From contig JANNHO010000330.1 of the NCBI GenBank assembly GCA_031404435.1, forward strand, positions 1 to 18,581: DNA of 18,581 nucleotides. The letters are read 5' to 3'. Both the position numbers and the translations under genes were made by a program. Below, piece after piece: positions 6,784-14,417 of this stretch. This DNA is from VFMC01 sp031404435. Lineage in GTDB: Bacteria; Actinomycetota; Acidimicrobiia; Acidimicrobiales; Ilumatobacteraceae. Under the pieces are notes generated by a model. The model made no database searches and was not told where the DNA came from. It saw nothing but the letters and a program-made list of their open reading frames with translations. The first letter of the stretch is position 1, and every line of letters starts with the position of its first letter.

Positions 6784-7890
6784 TCATTGCTGCTGCGCGA
6801 TCCTGCGGCGAAGTTCGGCCAGGTCGATCTCCTCGACCGGTTCGGCCGCGAAGTCATCAGCCGTCGTCGCAGTGTCAGCGAGCGGCAGGTAGTAGTCGTT
6901 GCCGCGGCCAGCCCAGTCGCCACGCATCTCAAAAAACGCAGGCCCGGACGGGTCGATTCCGCGAATCGGCATCGATCCGCGGCGAATGGTGAAGTCGTGC
7001 GGAGCGAGTTCCCCGGCTCGCACGAACCACCGCTCGGCGGCCTCGGCGCGCCCTTGCTGCGACAGCCACCAGGCGAGCGCGAACGCGGCGCGTGCTTGCT
7101 GATCGGCGTCGGTGGCGATCTTGGTATCGGCACGGACATCGCCCGCGTACGCGGGTGCTTCACCGCGCACCCACGAACGCAGCGCGGTGAGCGGCTTGCG
7201 GTTGTGGAACTTGGTGATGCTGGCCAGCTCGTTGGACACGTAGTGCACGTCTTGGGGTCGCGCGATCCGGCCCTCCTCGTCGATCCACACCACCGTTGGA
7301 ACGTTGACCATGTTGTATAGGTCGGCGACGCGGTGCTCGGTGTCGATCAGGCTGGGATGGGTGGCGGCGGCTCGCTCGATGAACGGACGAGCGTCGTCGG
7401 GGGAGCGGTCGAGTGCAACAGTGACAACGACCAGACCGTCTGTAGCGAGTTCTTCGTGGATCGCCTGCCACACGGGCAGGTCATAGCGGCACCCTCACCA
7501 ACTGGCGTAGGCGTACAGCACAACCTTCTTGCCGCGGAAGTTGCGTAGGGAATGGTGATGACCGTCGAGGTCGGGCAGCTCGAAATCGGGAGCGGCCCCC
7601 GACCGCAGCCCGTCGGCGCGCTCGGCTGCGGACGCACCGAACGATACGACCCGCTCGGCCGCGTCGATCGCGACGGGCCGCCGTAGCAGACGGGCTAGGG
7701 CATCGGCCTCGATCGGGCCGGGCGGGATGTCGTGCGGCACGGGCACGCACACCTCGTCGCGGCACAGGCCCTCGGGTTTGCGCTCCCATCCGAGCACGCT
7801 CGGATCAAGGAGCAACGTGTCTGCGGATCCCGAGCCTGCTTTCTGCACAGTCTGCACTCGCTGCTCGTCGATCACCGTCCATGTGCTCAT
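6784..7890 (-). CDS. Thioredoxin-fold redoxin, candidate selenoprotein (in-frame TGA at codon 132)
   Basis: One frame of 369 codons from ATG 7890 to TGA 6784 is interrupted only by TGA at 7497-7495. The N-terminal part (about residues 1-95) includes WERKPEGLCRDEVCVPV. The redoxin domain starts at APDFELPDLDGHHHSLRNF (about 100), then KKVVLYAYASW-[TGA]-GCRYDLPVWQ, the strand LVVVTVALD and NVPTVVWIDEEG with the cis-Pro of thioredoxin folds. The TGA stands where TlpA/ResA-like redoxins carry the reactive Cys after Trp, so reading as selenocysteine gives a U-x-C site (Sec132, Cys134). A hairpin fitting the bacterial SECIS lies just downstream. The C-terminal 110 residues look helical and repeat-like. 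No signal peptide, so probably cytoplasmic. Automatic annotation would split it at 7495. A nonsense mutation or base-call error remains possible. Confidence 0.75.
7464..7480 (-). promoter_or_regulatory. Candidate bacterial SECIS hairpin after the in-frame TGA
   Basis: On the coding strand CCTGCC-CGTGT-GGCAGG forms a perfect 6-bp GC stem with a five-base loop. The stem begins 14 nt after the TGA (7497-7495) and 20 nt separate the TGA from the loop; the second loop base is G. Bacterial SECIS elements are short hairpins inside the coding region, with the loop about 16-37 nt from UGA and a G among the first loop bases, bound by SelB. Short GC stems are common in such DNA, so the hairpin alone is modest evidence. 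Confidence 0.5.
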
Positions 7891-7985
7891 GGCGGCACAG
7901 TACTCGTCAGGTGAACCACACGTCGTCGCTCTTCGCTGTTGCGAGAGGTGACGGAGACTTGAACAATCGGGGTATTGTCCGCATC
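7891..7985. promoter_or_regulatory. Divergent promoter region with two TANNNT boxes
   Basis: On the minus strand TACTGT lies six bases before ATG 7890; on the plus strand TATTGT (7973-7978) lies seven bases before GTG 7986. Both match the actinobacterial TANNNT -10 box at the distance expected for leaderless transcripts that begin at the start codon, which would explain the lack of good ribosome sites there. No convincing -35 elements were seen. Confidence 0.35.
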
Positions 7986-9665
7986 GTGGGGAACCGGGGC
8001 GCCTATCGCGACATTCTCGCCATTCGTGACGCCCGAGCGCTGATCGCTGCGAGCGCTGCTTCGCAGCTTGGTGACTGGCTGTACAACGCAGCTTTGCTGG
8101 GATACGTCTACACCGCGACCGGGTCGGCGGGGTGGGTCGGCGCGGCAACGATCGTCCGGCTGCTTCCATACGTTTTGCTCGGTCCTGTCGGTGGAATGAT
8201 CGCTGATCGTTACGACCGTCGGACGGTGCTGTTGACCGGCGACATAGTGCGCTGCCTGCTGATGCTCGTGCTCGCCGCCTCAGTTGCGTCGGGCAGCCCG
8301 GTGGGCGTCGTGATCGCCCTGACAGCGCTGGCCTCGGCGGCGGGTACGGCTGAGCGGCCGGCTGCGATGGCGCTCCTTCCTCGTCTGGTCGGCGAGGCGC
8401 GGCTCGGAGCGGCCAACGCACTGCTGCACACCGTGCAAGATCTCGGCGTGGTGGCTGGCCCGGCGATCGGGGCCGTCCTGCTCGCAGTCGCCCCGGACGA
8501 GGTGGCATTTGCGGTCAACGCGCTCACCTTCGCCGTCTCAGCGGTGCTCATCTCGACGATGGCTCGGCGGGCCGGTCCGGCGGGTGGGCGGGTGGGCGAG
8601 ACTGCTGGAAGGCAACTGCGTGACGGATTGAAGGCAGCCCGCCTCACCCCGTTCGTGGTTCCGCTGTTCCTGGTGGTCGCGATGGTCGAGTTCACCTACG
8701 GTGCCCAGACCGTGCAGCTCGTGCTGTATGCGGAGCAACGGCTGGACCTCGGCGCGGAAGGCTACGGCTACCTGCTTGCCGCCGCAGGAGTCGGCGGGCT
8801 GCTGAGCGCGGCGGTAAACGCCCGGCTTGCGTCGAGCTCACGAGTGTCGGGCATCGTCGTTGGTGCCGGGGTGTTGTTCTGCGCTACGCAGGTGGTCTAT
8901 GCCGGCGTCGACGACCTGGTGCTCGCCGTGATCGCAACACTGCTCGGCGGTGTCGGCGTCGTCGCTTGCGAGGTGGTGGCCGAAACTGCTTTGGCGCGCG
9001 TCGCCCCGTCCGACGTACTTGGCCGGGTCATGGGCGTGTTCGACGCGTTGTCTGTGGCGGCGATGGTGGCCGGAGCCGTGTCGGCGCCGTTGCTGATCAA
9101 CTCGACGTCGCTACGCACGAGCCTGGTCGTGCTCGGCGTGGCCACGGTGGCGGTGACCATCTCGTGCCGAGTCGCGCTTCGGGGACTCGACGCCGTGAGC
9201 CAGCAACGAGCAGACGTACTGGCAGCGCGCATCGCCGTCCTGCAACGGCTGCCGATCGTTGCCGGGGTGCCGCGCCTCGTGGTCGAACAGCTCGCCTCGG
9301 GTTCGCACGTGTGCCCGCTGCCGCCCGGCGTCGACGTCGTGGTAGAAGGCGCACCGGCTCATGCGTTCTACGTCGTCATCGATGGCAGTGTGGTCGTGCA
9401 TCGAGATGACGTGGAGGTTGCCCGCCTCGGCCCGGGCGATTACTTCGGCGAGCGGGGCCTGCTCAACAACGCCCCGAGGAACGCGACGGTCACCACGCAC
9501 GAGCAGACCACGTTGCTGCGATTGGAAGGTGAGGTGCTGCTCGCGGCGTTGCAGTCGGCTCCGATGATGATGTCGGCGCTCGACCGCTTCGATGGATCCG
9601 TGAGGGGCACCGGGCACGTCGAAGTGACGGCCCTGGTCGACGACACGGCATGGCTGCGGGCCTGA
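7986..9665 (+). CDS. MFS transporter with C-terminal cyclic-nucleotide-binding domain
   Basis: About 559 residues. Residues 1-410 form an EntS/MFS_3-type exporter with about 12 hydrophobic segments and the loop motif GGMIADRYDRRTV (about 68-80), a form of the MFS motif A. Residues about 412-530 are a cNMP-binding domain: GDYFGERGLLNNAPRNATV resembles the phosphate-binding cassette, with both the ribose-binding Glu and the phosphate-binding Arg present. Transport may therefore respond to cAMP or cGMP, which is an inference. Start: GTG 7986 fits the TATTGT box and the usual MFS N-terminus. TTG 7959 has a better ribosome site (GAGAGGTG) and is an alternative; the frame is open from 7881 but would overlap the divergent redoxin gene. 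The ATP-grasp gene follows at once, so the transporter may export its product. Confidence 0.9.
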   Translation: MGNRGAYRDILAIRDARALIAASAASQLGDWLYNAALLGYVYTATGSAGWVGAATIVRLLPYVLLGPVGGMIADRYDRRTVLLTGDIVRCLLMLVLAASVASGSPVGVVIALTALASAAGTAERPAAMALLPRLVGEARLGAANALLHTVQDLGVVAGPAIGAVLLAVAPDEVAFAVNALTFAVSAVLISTMARRAGPAGGRVGETAGRQLRDGLKAARLTPFVVPLFLVVAMVEFTYGAQTVQLVLYAEQRLDLGAEGYGYLLAAAGVGGLLSAAVNARLASSSRVSGIVVGAGVLFCATQVVYAGVDDLVLAVIATLLGGVGVVACEVVAETALARVAPSDVLGRVMGVFDALSVAAMVAGAVSAPLLINSTSLRTSLVVLGVATVAVTISCRVALRGLDAVSQQRADVLAARIAVLQRLPIVAGVPRLVVEQLASGSHVCPLPPGVDVVVEGAPAHAFYVVIDGSVVVHRDDVEVARLGPGDYFGERGLLNNAPRNATVTTHEQTTLLRLEGEVLLAALQSAPMMMSALDRFDGSVRGTGHVEVTALVDDTAWLRA

Positions 9666-9667
9666 AC

Positions 9668-10945
9668 ATGGTGACCGAAACGAGCGTCGACGGCGCAACG
9701 GTCGTGGTGATCGGTGCCGGGTACTCCGGCAAGCGCCGTGCCCACGCTCGCATGGCGGAGCTGGGGGCGCGGCTCGTCATCGTCGACGAGCCCGGTCACT
9801 GGTCCGCGGCGCTCGTCGCCGATGGGATTGCTGCGGCCTGGCTGCCGGTGCGCGTGAGCGGAAACGCCGACATCGATGCCGCAGCGATCGTCGATGCACT
9901 CGAGTCGGCGGCCGTTGCAACCGACGGAGTGTTGACGTTCTGGGAGGACAGCGTGTGCGTGGCCGCCCGAGTCGCAGCCGCTCTGCGGTTGCCCGGGAAC
10001 CCGCCGGACGCAGTCGACTCGGCGCGTAGCAAGATCCGCACCCGCGAGCTCTCGGCCGAGCTCGGACTGCCCACACCGAAGGCCCGGCGCGTCAGGTCGC
10101 TCGACGAGCTGTTCGCCGCCGCTGCCCATGTTGGCTTTCCGGCGGTCGTCAAGCCGGAGTTCGGCGCAGGCGCGATGGGGTGCGTACGGGTCGACAACTT
10201 GGAGTCGCTGCCACAGGTGTACTCGCTCGTCCGCGCCGTGGTGAGCCCAGAAAACGACACCATCTTCCGGGCCGGGAACGACCTCTTGCTCGAAGAGTAC
10301 CTCGACGGTGTCGAGTTCGACATCGACCTCGTGATGCAGGACGGGAAGTGCGTGTTCTCCAGCGTCTCCCAGAACTGGCCGACCGCAGAGCCGTCGCTCC
10401 AGGAAACCGGTTTGCACTGCCCGCCCGATCACGACCGCAAGGCCGTTGGCCGCCTCGTCGACCTTGCCGTCCAGACCGTTCAGGTCTTCCGGTTGCGCAG
10501 GGGGGTGCTGCACGTGGAGGGGAAGTGCACGAGCCGCGGGCCGCGCATCGTCGAGGTGAACGCGCGCATGGGCGGGGGACGGATCCATCAGCTCATCGAG
10601 GCGGTCTGGGGTGTGGACCTGATCGAAGCGCAGCTGCGCAGCTGCCTCGATCTGCCACTGTCGCTCAAGCCGAGCCGTCGCCCGCAGTGTGCCGTCGTCA
10701 ACGCCATCGTGCATGCGCCATCGACCGGCCGCCTCGCAGCACTTCCGTTCCCGGCCGTTGCACCGCCTGGCTGCCTGTCGCTCGACATCGACGTCGAGGC
10801 CGAGATCGGCCATCAAGTCTACGGGCCGGAGGACATCTTCGCGACCGCGTTGGCGGAGCTGACGATCGCCGGCAGAGACCTCAAGCACGCCAGGGCGCTA
10901 GCAGCTGTGGTGCTACGCGACCCGCCCCGCGTCGTGGCCGGCTAA
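9668..10945 (+). CDS. ATP-grasp ligase resembling the carnosine synthase ATP-grasp domain
   Basis: About 425 residues. The N-terminus has a nucleotide-like fold with VVVIGAGYSGKRRAHARMAE (about 12-31). The ATP-grasp domain (about 120-325) shows KIRTRELSAELGLPTPKA, the ATP-binding Lys in FPAVVKPEFGAGAMG (about 158-171), LLLEEYLDGVEFDIDLVMQ (about 207-223), and HVEGKCTSRGPRIVEVNARM with the metal-binding Glu and Asn (about 282-301). The last segment resembles animal carnosine synthase (CARNS1). Such enzymes join amino acids through an acyl-phosphate; the substrates here are unknown. ATG 9668 follows the MFS stop by two bases; ATG 9650 would overlap it by 16 bp. Either way the genes are tightly coupled. 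The pair is comparable in outline with bacD-bacE (dipeptide ligase plus MFS exporter), an analogy and not shown homology. Confidence 0.85.
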   Translation: MVTETSVDGATVVVIGAGYSGKRRAHARMAELGARLVIVDEPGHWSAALVADGIAAAWLPVRVSGNADIDAAAIVDALESAAVATDGVLTFWEDSVCVAARVAAALRLPGNPPDAVDSARSKIRTRELSAELGLPTPKARRVRSLDELFAAAAHVGFPAVVKPEFGAGAMGCVRVDNLESLPQVYSLVRAVVSPENDTIFRAGNDLLLEEYLDGVEFDIDLVMQDGKCVFSSVSQNWPTAEPSLQETGLHCPPDHDRKAVGRLVDLAVQTVQVFRLRRGVLHVEGKCTSRGPRIVEVNARMGGGRIHQLIEAVWGVDLIEAQLRSCLDLPLSLKPSRRPQCAVVNAIVHAPSTGRLAALPFPAVAPPGCLSLDIDVEAEIGHQVYGPEDIFATALAELTIAGRDLKHARALAAVVLRDPPRVVAG

Positions 10946-10970
10946 CCCTCGGCTAACCCCCCAACGAGGG
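10946..10970 (+). terminator. Possible terminator hairpin after the ATP-grasp gene
   Basis: CCCTCG (10946-10951) pairs with CGAGGG (10965-10970) right after the TAA stop, with a 13-base loop. The region also contains GGCTAACCC twice (10940-10948 and 10952-10960). No T-tract follows, so the call is tentative. Confidence 0.3.
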
Positions 10971-11134
10971 CGGGTGAGGTGGGCGAGGTGAACAGTCGAC
11001 GGCCACCGTCATGCTGAATCGTCCCGAGGTGCGTTGAGCTGTCCGCCGCCCACGCCCGATCCGCCGGATTGTGCAGCACCGCTGCATTCAGCGTTCGTTC
11101 AGCCAGGTTCAGGGGCTCGTCAGGCGGTCTCCGC

Positions 11135-11140
11135 GATAAT
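11135..11140 (+). promoter_or_regulatory. Likely -10 box (GATAAT) for the lipoprotein gene
   Basis: GATAAT lies 30 bp before ATG 11171 in the only A/T-rich spot of this intergenic stretch. It would place a transcription start near 11147 and leave a short leader containing the GGAG ribosome site. No clear -35 was found. The rest of 10971-11134 shows nothing further that I can support. Confidence 0.35.
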
Positions 11141-11170
11141 GCGGGCATTGACCGATCCTGGAGACCTCTC

Positions 11171-12580
11171 ATGAAACGAACGACCACGGCCCTGTTCGCA
11201 GGCTTCGCGCTGACCTTGATTGCTGCTTCGTGCGGCGACGGGGACACGACGGGCGGAGGCGCAACCCCGTCGTCCGAGCCCACCACCGAGCCGGCGACGG
11301 CGCCCACGACCGCGTCCGAAACCACCACCGAACCCGCGACCGAATCCACAACCGCAACTGAGACGGTTGCGACGGCACCCGACAGCGAGCGTATCGACCT
11401 CGAGGGTCCTGTGTTCTCGAACCCGACCGCCATTACCAATCCGCTGTTTCCAATCAGCGACCTCGCTCAGGTGATCCAGTTGGGCACGGAGGCCGATACT
11501 GCCGTTCGGACCGAGGTGACACTCCTGCCGGAGACCCGACTGATCGAGTGGAATGGCGTTGAGGTGGAGACGGTCGTGTCGCAGTTCACCGCGTACGCCG
11601 ACGGTCGCGTCGTGGAGGTCGCCGTGGACTTCTTTGCCCAGGCCGATGACGGCTCCGTCTGGTACTTCGGCGAGGAGGTGACCAACTATGTGGACGGGCT
11701 GATCGCCAATCATGATGGAACCTGGCTGGCGGGCAAGGATGGCCCACCAGGGATGATCATGGCAGCGGACCCCAAGGTCGGTGACGTGTATCGGCCCGAG
11801 AACATCCCCGGTTTCGTGTTCGAGGAGGTGACCGTGAAGGCGGTTGATGAAACCGCTGATGGCCCGCGCGGTCCCGTTGAGGGCGCGATCCACATCCAGG
11901 AACTGCTGATGGACGGACTCCTCGAGGACAAGATCTTCGCCCCCGGCTACGGCGAGTTCTTCTTTGCCGTGCCAGCCGAGGAGGAGCTCGTCTACATGGG
12001 GATCGCAGTTCCGGCTGACGCGCTCGACGGGCCGGTTCCCGAGGAACTCACCGTGCTACTCGCGGGCGCGAACGACGTGTTCGACGCTGCGGCATCGGAG
12101 GACTGGGACGCAGTTGGGTCCGGGGTCGCAGTGATGACCGCTGCGTGGGACTCGTACGGCGCGAACGGCCCGCCGCCGCGACTCGTGGCAGAAATGGACG
12201 AAGCGCTGAATTCGCTCGGCGCAGGTGCCGGCAGCAAGGAACCCGCTGCGGTGCGTCAGGGCGCGATCGATGTGGTCCAGGCGAGCCTCGATCTCGGGCT
12301 CCAGTACCGCTTGCCGGCCGAGGTCGATCTCGACCGGATGGTGCGCTGGACTCGACAGGTGCAGGTGGATGTCGATAACGACGACGCCGGTGCTGTCGCC
12401 GGCGATGTGGTCGCCCTCACCGCCACCTGGGATCGGGTCGCCCACACGGCTGACCCGTCGGCCGCAGCGCGCGTCGATGGTGCCCTGCTCGACCTGCGCC
12501 GTGCTGCCGAGGCCGGGGATCTGGCAGCCGCACTGAACGCCGCAGCCACACTGCAAACGAGCGTGGAAGCCGCCGCCTGA
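11171..12580 (+). CDS. Secreted lipoprotein of unknown function
   Basis: The 469-residue protein begins MKRTTTALFAGFALTLIAAS and then Cys21, a signal peptide with a lipobox-like end, so it is probably anchored outside the membrane. Residues about 25-75 are a Thr/Glu/Pro/Ala-rich linker. Then follows a globular domain of about 210 residues with ITNPLFPISD, FTAYADGRVVEVAVDFFAQA, SVWYFGEEVTNYVDG, GTWLAGKDGPPGMIMAADPK, and GFVFEEVTV. I recall this pattern from conserved proteins of unknown function in Actinobacteria and related phyla. The last 170 residues (from about 295) are Ala-rich and helical, with two similar passages (SEDWDAVGSGVAVMTAAWDS and DNDDAGAVAGDVVALTATWD) that suggest an internal duplication. 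The ATG is supported by GGAG seven bases upstream. No enzyme motif is recognised. Confidence 0.8.
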   Translation: MKRTTTALFAGFALTLIAASCGDGDTTGGGATPSSEPTTEPATAPTTASETTTEPATESTTATETVATAPDSERIDLEGPVFSNPTAITNPLFPISDLAQVIQLGTEADTAVRTEVTLLPETRLIEWNGVEVETVVSQFTAYADGRVVEVAVDFFAQADDGSVWYFGEEVTNYVDGLIANHDGTWLAGKDGPPGMIMAADPKVGDVYRPENIPGFVFEEVTVKAVDETADGPRGPVEGAIHIQELLMDGLLEDKIFAPGYGEFFFAVPAEEELVYMGIAVPADALDGPVPEELTVLLAGANDVFDAAASEDWDAVGSGVAVMTAAWDSYGANGPPPRLVAEMDEALNSLGAGAGSKEPAAVRQGAIDVVQASLDLGLQYRLPAEVDLDRMVRWTRQVQVDVDNDDAGAVAGDVVALTATWDRVAHTADPSAAARVDGALLDLRRAAEAGDLAAALNAAATLQTSVEAAA

Positions 12581-12626
12581 CGCCGGTCGGCGGTTGGCCC
12601 GTCGGGATTTTCCAGCGGGAGTTTCG

Positions 12627-12632
12627 TAGGAT
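12627..12632 (+). promoter_or_regulatory. Likely -10 box (TAGGAT) for the VOC gene
   Basis: TAGGAT lies 37 bp before the GTG start at 12664, with the strong ribosome site GGAGGGG (12651-12657) between. The -35 region is not convincing. Confidence 0.3.
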
Positions 12633-12663
12633 CGGCCGGACGATTGACGAGGAGGGGCAAACT

Positions 12664-13095
12664 GTGGATCACACTGCCACCGCTGCGGTCACGATCACCG
12701 GGTTCGATCACCTCGTGCTCCGCTGCGCCGATGTGGAACGCACCCTCGCCTGGTACACCGATGCGCTCGGTCTCGCCCCGGTGCGGGTGGACGAGTGGCG
12801 TCTGGGCGTGGTTCCGTTTCCGTCGGTGCGAGTCGACGCAGGCACGATCCTCGATCTGATCCGCGGCCATGGACACGACGGGGCCGCCGCCCACGATCGG
12901 CACGACAGCCACGGTCACGGTTCGCTGGACCACTTCTGTCTCGTGGTGACGCCGACGGATCTTGCCGAGCTGGCGCGATCTGGGGCTTTCGACGTGGTTG
13001 ACGGGCCCGACACCCGTTACGGCGCACGTGGCGACGGGACCTCGCTCTACGTACGCGACCCCGACGGGGTCGTCGTCGAGCTGCGCCACTACTGA
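12664..13095 (+). CDS. VOC-superfamily (glyoxalase/bleomycin-resistance fold) protein with His-rich loop
   Basis: The 143-residue protein contains ITGFDHLVLRCADVERTLAW followed by YTDALGL (about 11-37), then LDHFCLVV (about 87-94) and TSLYVRDPDGVVVELRHY at the C-terminus. These are the two beta-alpha-beta-beta-beta modules of a VOC protein, with the usual metal ligands (His in DHL and DHF, the final Glu in VVEL). VOC enzymes include glyoxalases, epimerases and dioxygenases; this one cannot be assigned. Unusually, the linker between the modules (about 67-85) reads GHGHDGAAAHDRHDSHGHG, seven His in 19 residues. The GTG start is fixed by GGAGGGG six bases upstream. The flanking genes are on the same strand but far enough away to have their own promoters. 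Confidence 0.85.
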   Translation: MDHTATAAVTITGFDHLVLRCADVERTLAWYTDALGLAPVRVDEWRLGVVPFPSVRVDAGTILDLIRGHGHDGAAAHDRHDSHGHGSLDHFCLVVTPTDLAELARSGAFDVVDGPDTRYGARGDGTSLYVRDPDGVVVELRHY

Positions 13096-13100
13096 CCCAG

Positions 13101-13114
13101 CGCTCTTGCGAGCG
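13101..13114 (+). terminator. Short hairpin after the VOC gene
   Basis: CGCTC-TTGC-GAGCG is a 5-bp GC stem with a tetraloop, six bases after the VOC stop, followed by GGGTTTG. It may be a weak terminator; no T-tract is present. Confidence 0.3.
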
Positions 13115-13207
13115 GGTTTGCGGTCCGGCCGGCCACGGCGTCATGCTTGCGGACGGGGCATGGTTCGGCCGCGTCCCCGCATCGCATCCACCACTTCGGG
13201 AGCCCTC

Positions 13208-14362
13208 ATGAAGACCAGTGTTGACCGCATTCTCACCACCCACGTGGGCAGCCTTGCCCGACCCGTGGAGTTGCTCGACACCATGAAGGAAAGAGAGAAC
13301 GACCGACCCTACGACGCCGATCTGTTCGACCGGCAGGTGCGCGACGCGGTGGCCGACCGAGTCAAGCAGCAAGTAGCCGCCGGCATCGACATCGTGACCG
13401 ATGGCGAGATGAGCAAGGTCAGCTTCCTCGGGTACGTGAAGGACCGCCTCGGCGGTTTCGAGGTAGAGGCCGGTGGCGGGGCGATGGCGCCGTCGTGGCA
13501 GGTCGAGTTCGACCAGTTCCCCGAGTACTACACCGAGTACTTCGGCAAGTACAGCTCGGCGGTCGCCCCGCTGCGGCGGATCATTTGCCGCGGTCCGATC
13601 TCCTACGTCGGCCAGGCCCTACTGAAGACCGACATCGACAACCTCAAAGCGGCCGTCGATGGTCTCGGTGTGACCGAGGTGTTCATGCCATCGTCGGGCC
13701 CTAGCGGGTTCGGGAGGAACGAGTTCTACGCCACCGAGGAGGAGTACTTGAACGCCGTCGCCGAGGCGATGCGCGAGGAGTACAGGGGCATCGTCGACGC
13801 CGGCTTCGTGCTGCAGATCGACGACCCATGGCTGATCGAGATCCTGACCGATCCCGGGTTTTCCAAGGAGGAGCGGATCCGTCGCGCCCACATGCACGTC
13901 GACGCGCTCAACAACGCACTGCGCGACATCCCCCTCGACCGTGTTCGCCACCACACCTGCTACGGCCTCAACCACGGCCCGCGCCTGACCGACATTTCGA
14001 TGAGCGAGGTGGTGCCGTTCATGCTCCGCATCGACGCCGGGGCCTACTCGTTCGAGGTGGCCAACCCGCGACACATGCACGAATACAGCGTGTGGGAAGA
14101 CGTCACACTGCCCGACGACCGGGTCCTGATCCCCGGCGTGATCGGGCATGCCAACAACTACGTCGAGCACGAACTGCTGATCGCCGAGTACATCGAGCGT
14201 TACGCCAGGATCGTCGGCCGCGAACGGGTGATCGCCGGGGCCGACTGCGGGTTTTCGTCGCGTGCCTCGTACAAGCCCGAGGTGCACCCGACGGTGGTGT
14301 GGCCGAAGTTCGCGTCGCTCGCCAAGGGCGCGAAGATCGCCAGCGAACACCTCTGGGGCTGA
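13208..14362 (+). CDS. Cobalamin-independent methionine synthase II-like (MetE C-terminal family) protein
   Basis: The 384-residue protein begins MKTSVDRILTTHVGSLARP, the usual opening of the UROD/MetE-like TIM-barrel family of stand-alone enzymes. The zinc-binding thiol site is recognisable: His and Cys in RHHTCYGLNHG (about 257-267), Glu in YSFEVANPRHMHE (about 282-293) and Cys in IAGADCGFSS (about 343-352). These match the His-x-Cys...Glu...Cys pattern of MetE. Members of this single-domain group may methylate homocysteine from small-molecule donors, or cleave or transfer thioethers such as coenzyme M adducts, so methionine synthesis is not proven. The start is ATG 13208 with GGGAG nearby; the open frame upstream to 12962 overlaps the VOC gene and is not homologous. 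It stands alone and is followed by a strong terminator. Confidence 0.88.
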   Translation: MKTSVDRILTTHVGSLARPVELLDTMKERENDRPYDADLFDRQVRDAVADRVKQQVAAGIDIVTDGEMSKVSFLGYVKDRLGGFEVEAGGGAMAPSWQVEFDQFPEYYTEYFGKYSSAVAPLRRIICRGPISYVGQALLKTDIDNLKAAVDGLGVTEVFMPSSGPSGFGRNEFYATEEEYLNAVAEAMREEYRGIVDAGFVLQIDDPWLIEILTDPGFSKEERIRRAHMHVDALNNALRDIPLDRVRHHTCYGLNHGPRLTDISMSEVVPFMLRIDAGAYSFEVANPRHMHEYSVWEDVTLPDDRVLIPGVIGHANNYVEHELLIAEYIERYARIVGRERVIAGADCGFSSRASYKPEVHPTVVWPKFASLAKGAKIASEHLWG

Positions 14363-14376
14363 GAGTCGAGCGGTGT

Positions 14377-14417
14377 CGGGCGGGCATCTCCGGATTGAGG
14401 TCCGGGTCGCCCGCCCG
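14377..14417. terminator. Strong two-tier hairpin between the MetE-like gene and the ADH remnant
   Basis: CGGGCGGGC (14377-14385) pairs perfectly with GCCCGCCCG (14409-14417), and inside the loop CCGGA pairs with TCCGG around TTGAGG. The stem starts 14 bp after the MetE-like stop and lies before the end of the convergent dehydrogenase remnant, so it could serve both strands. It lacks a T-tract, as is common in high-GC actinobacteria. Confidence 0.6.

Noticed and set aside
6784..7473. A separate 229-aa gene starting at GTG 7473
   Set aside because: It would begin in the middle of the first helix of the thioredoxin fold, without its catalytic residue and without a ribosome site; read-through of the TGA explains the data better.
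7495..8508. Minus-strand frame extended upstream of the redoxin start to 8508
   Set aside because: The part above 7890 overlaps the MFS gene, is Arg/Pro-rich and lacks homology; redoxin homology starts at about 7890.
9440..10888. 482-codon open frame on the minus strand
   Set aside because: Antisense to the ATP-grasp gene and the end of the MFS gene; Arg/His-rich translation without a domain.
13619..14350. 243-codon minus-strand frame
   Set aside because: Antisense shadow of the MetE-like gene with its zinc-site residues on the plus strand.
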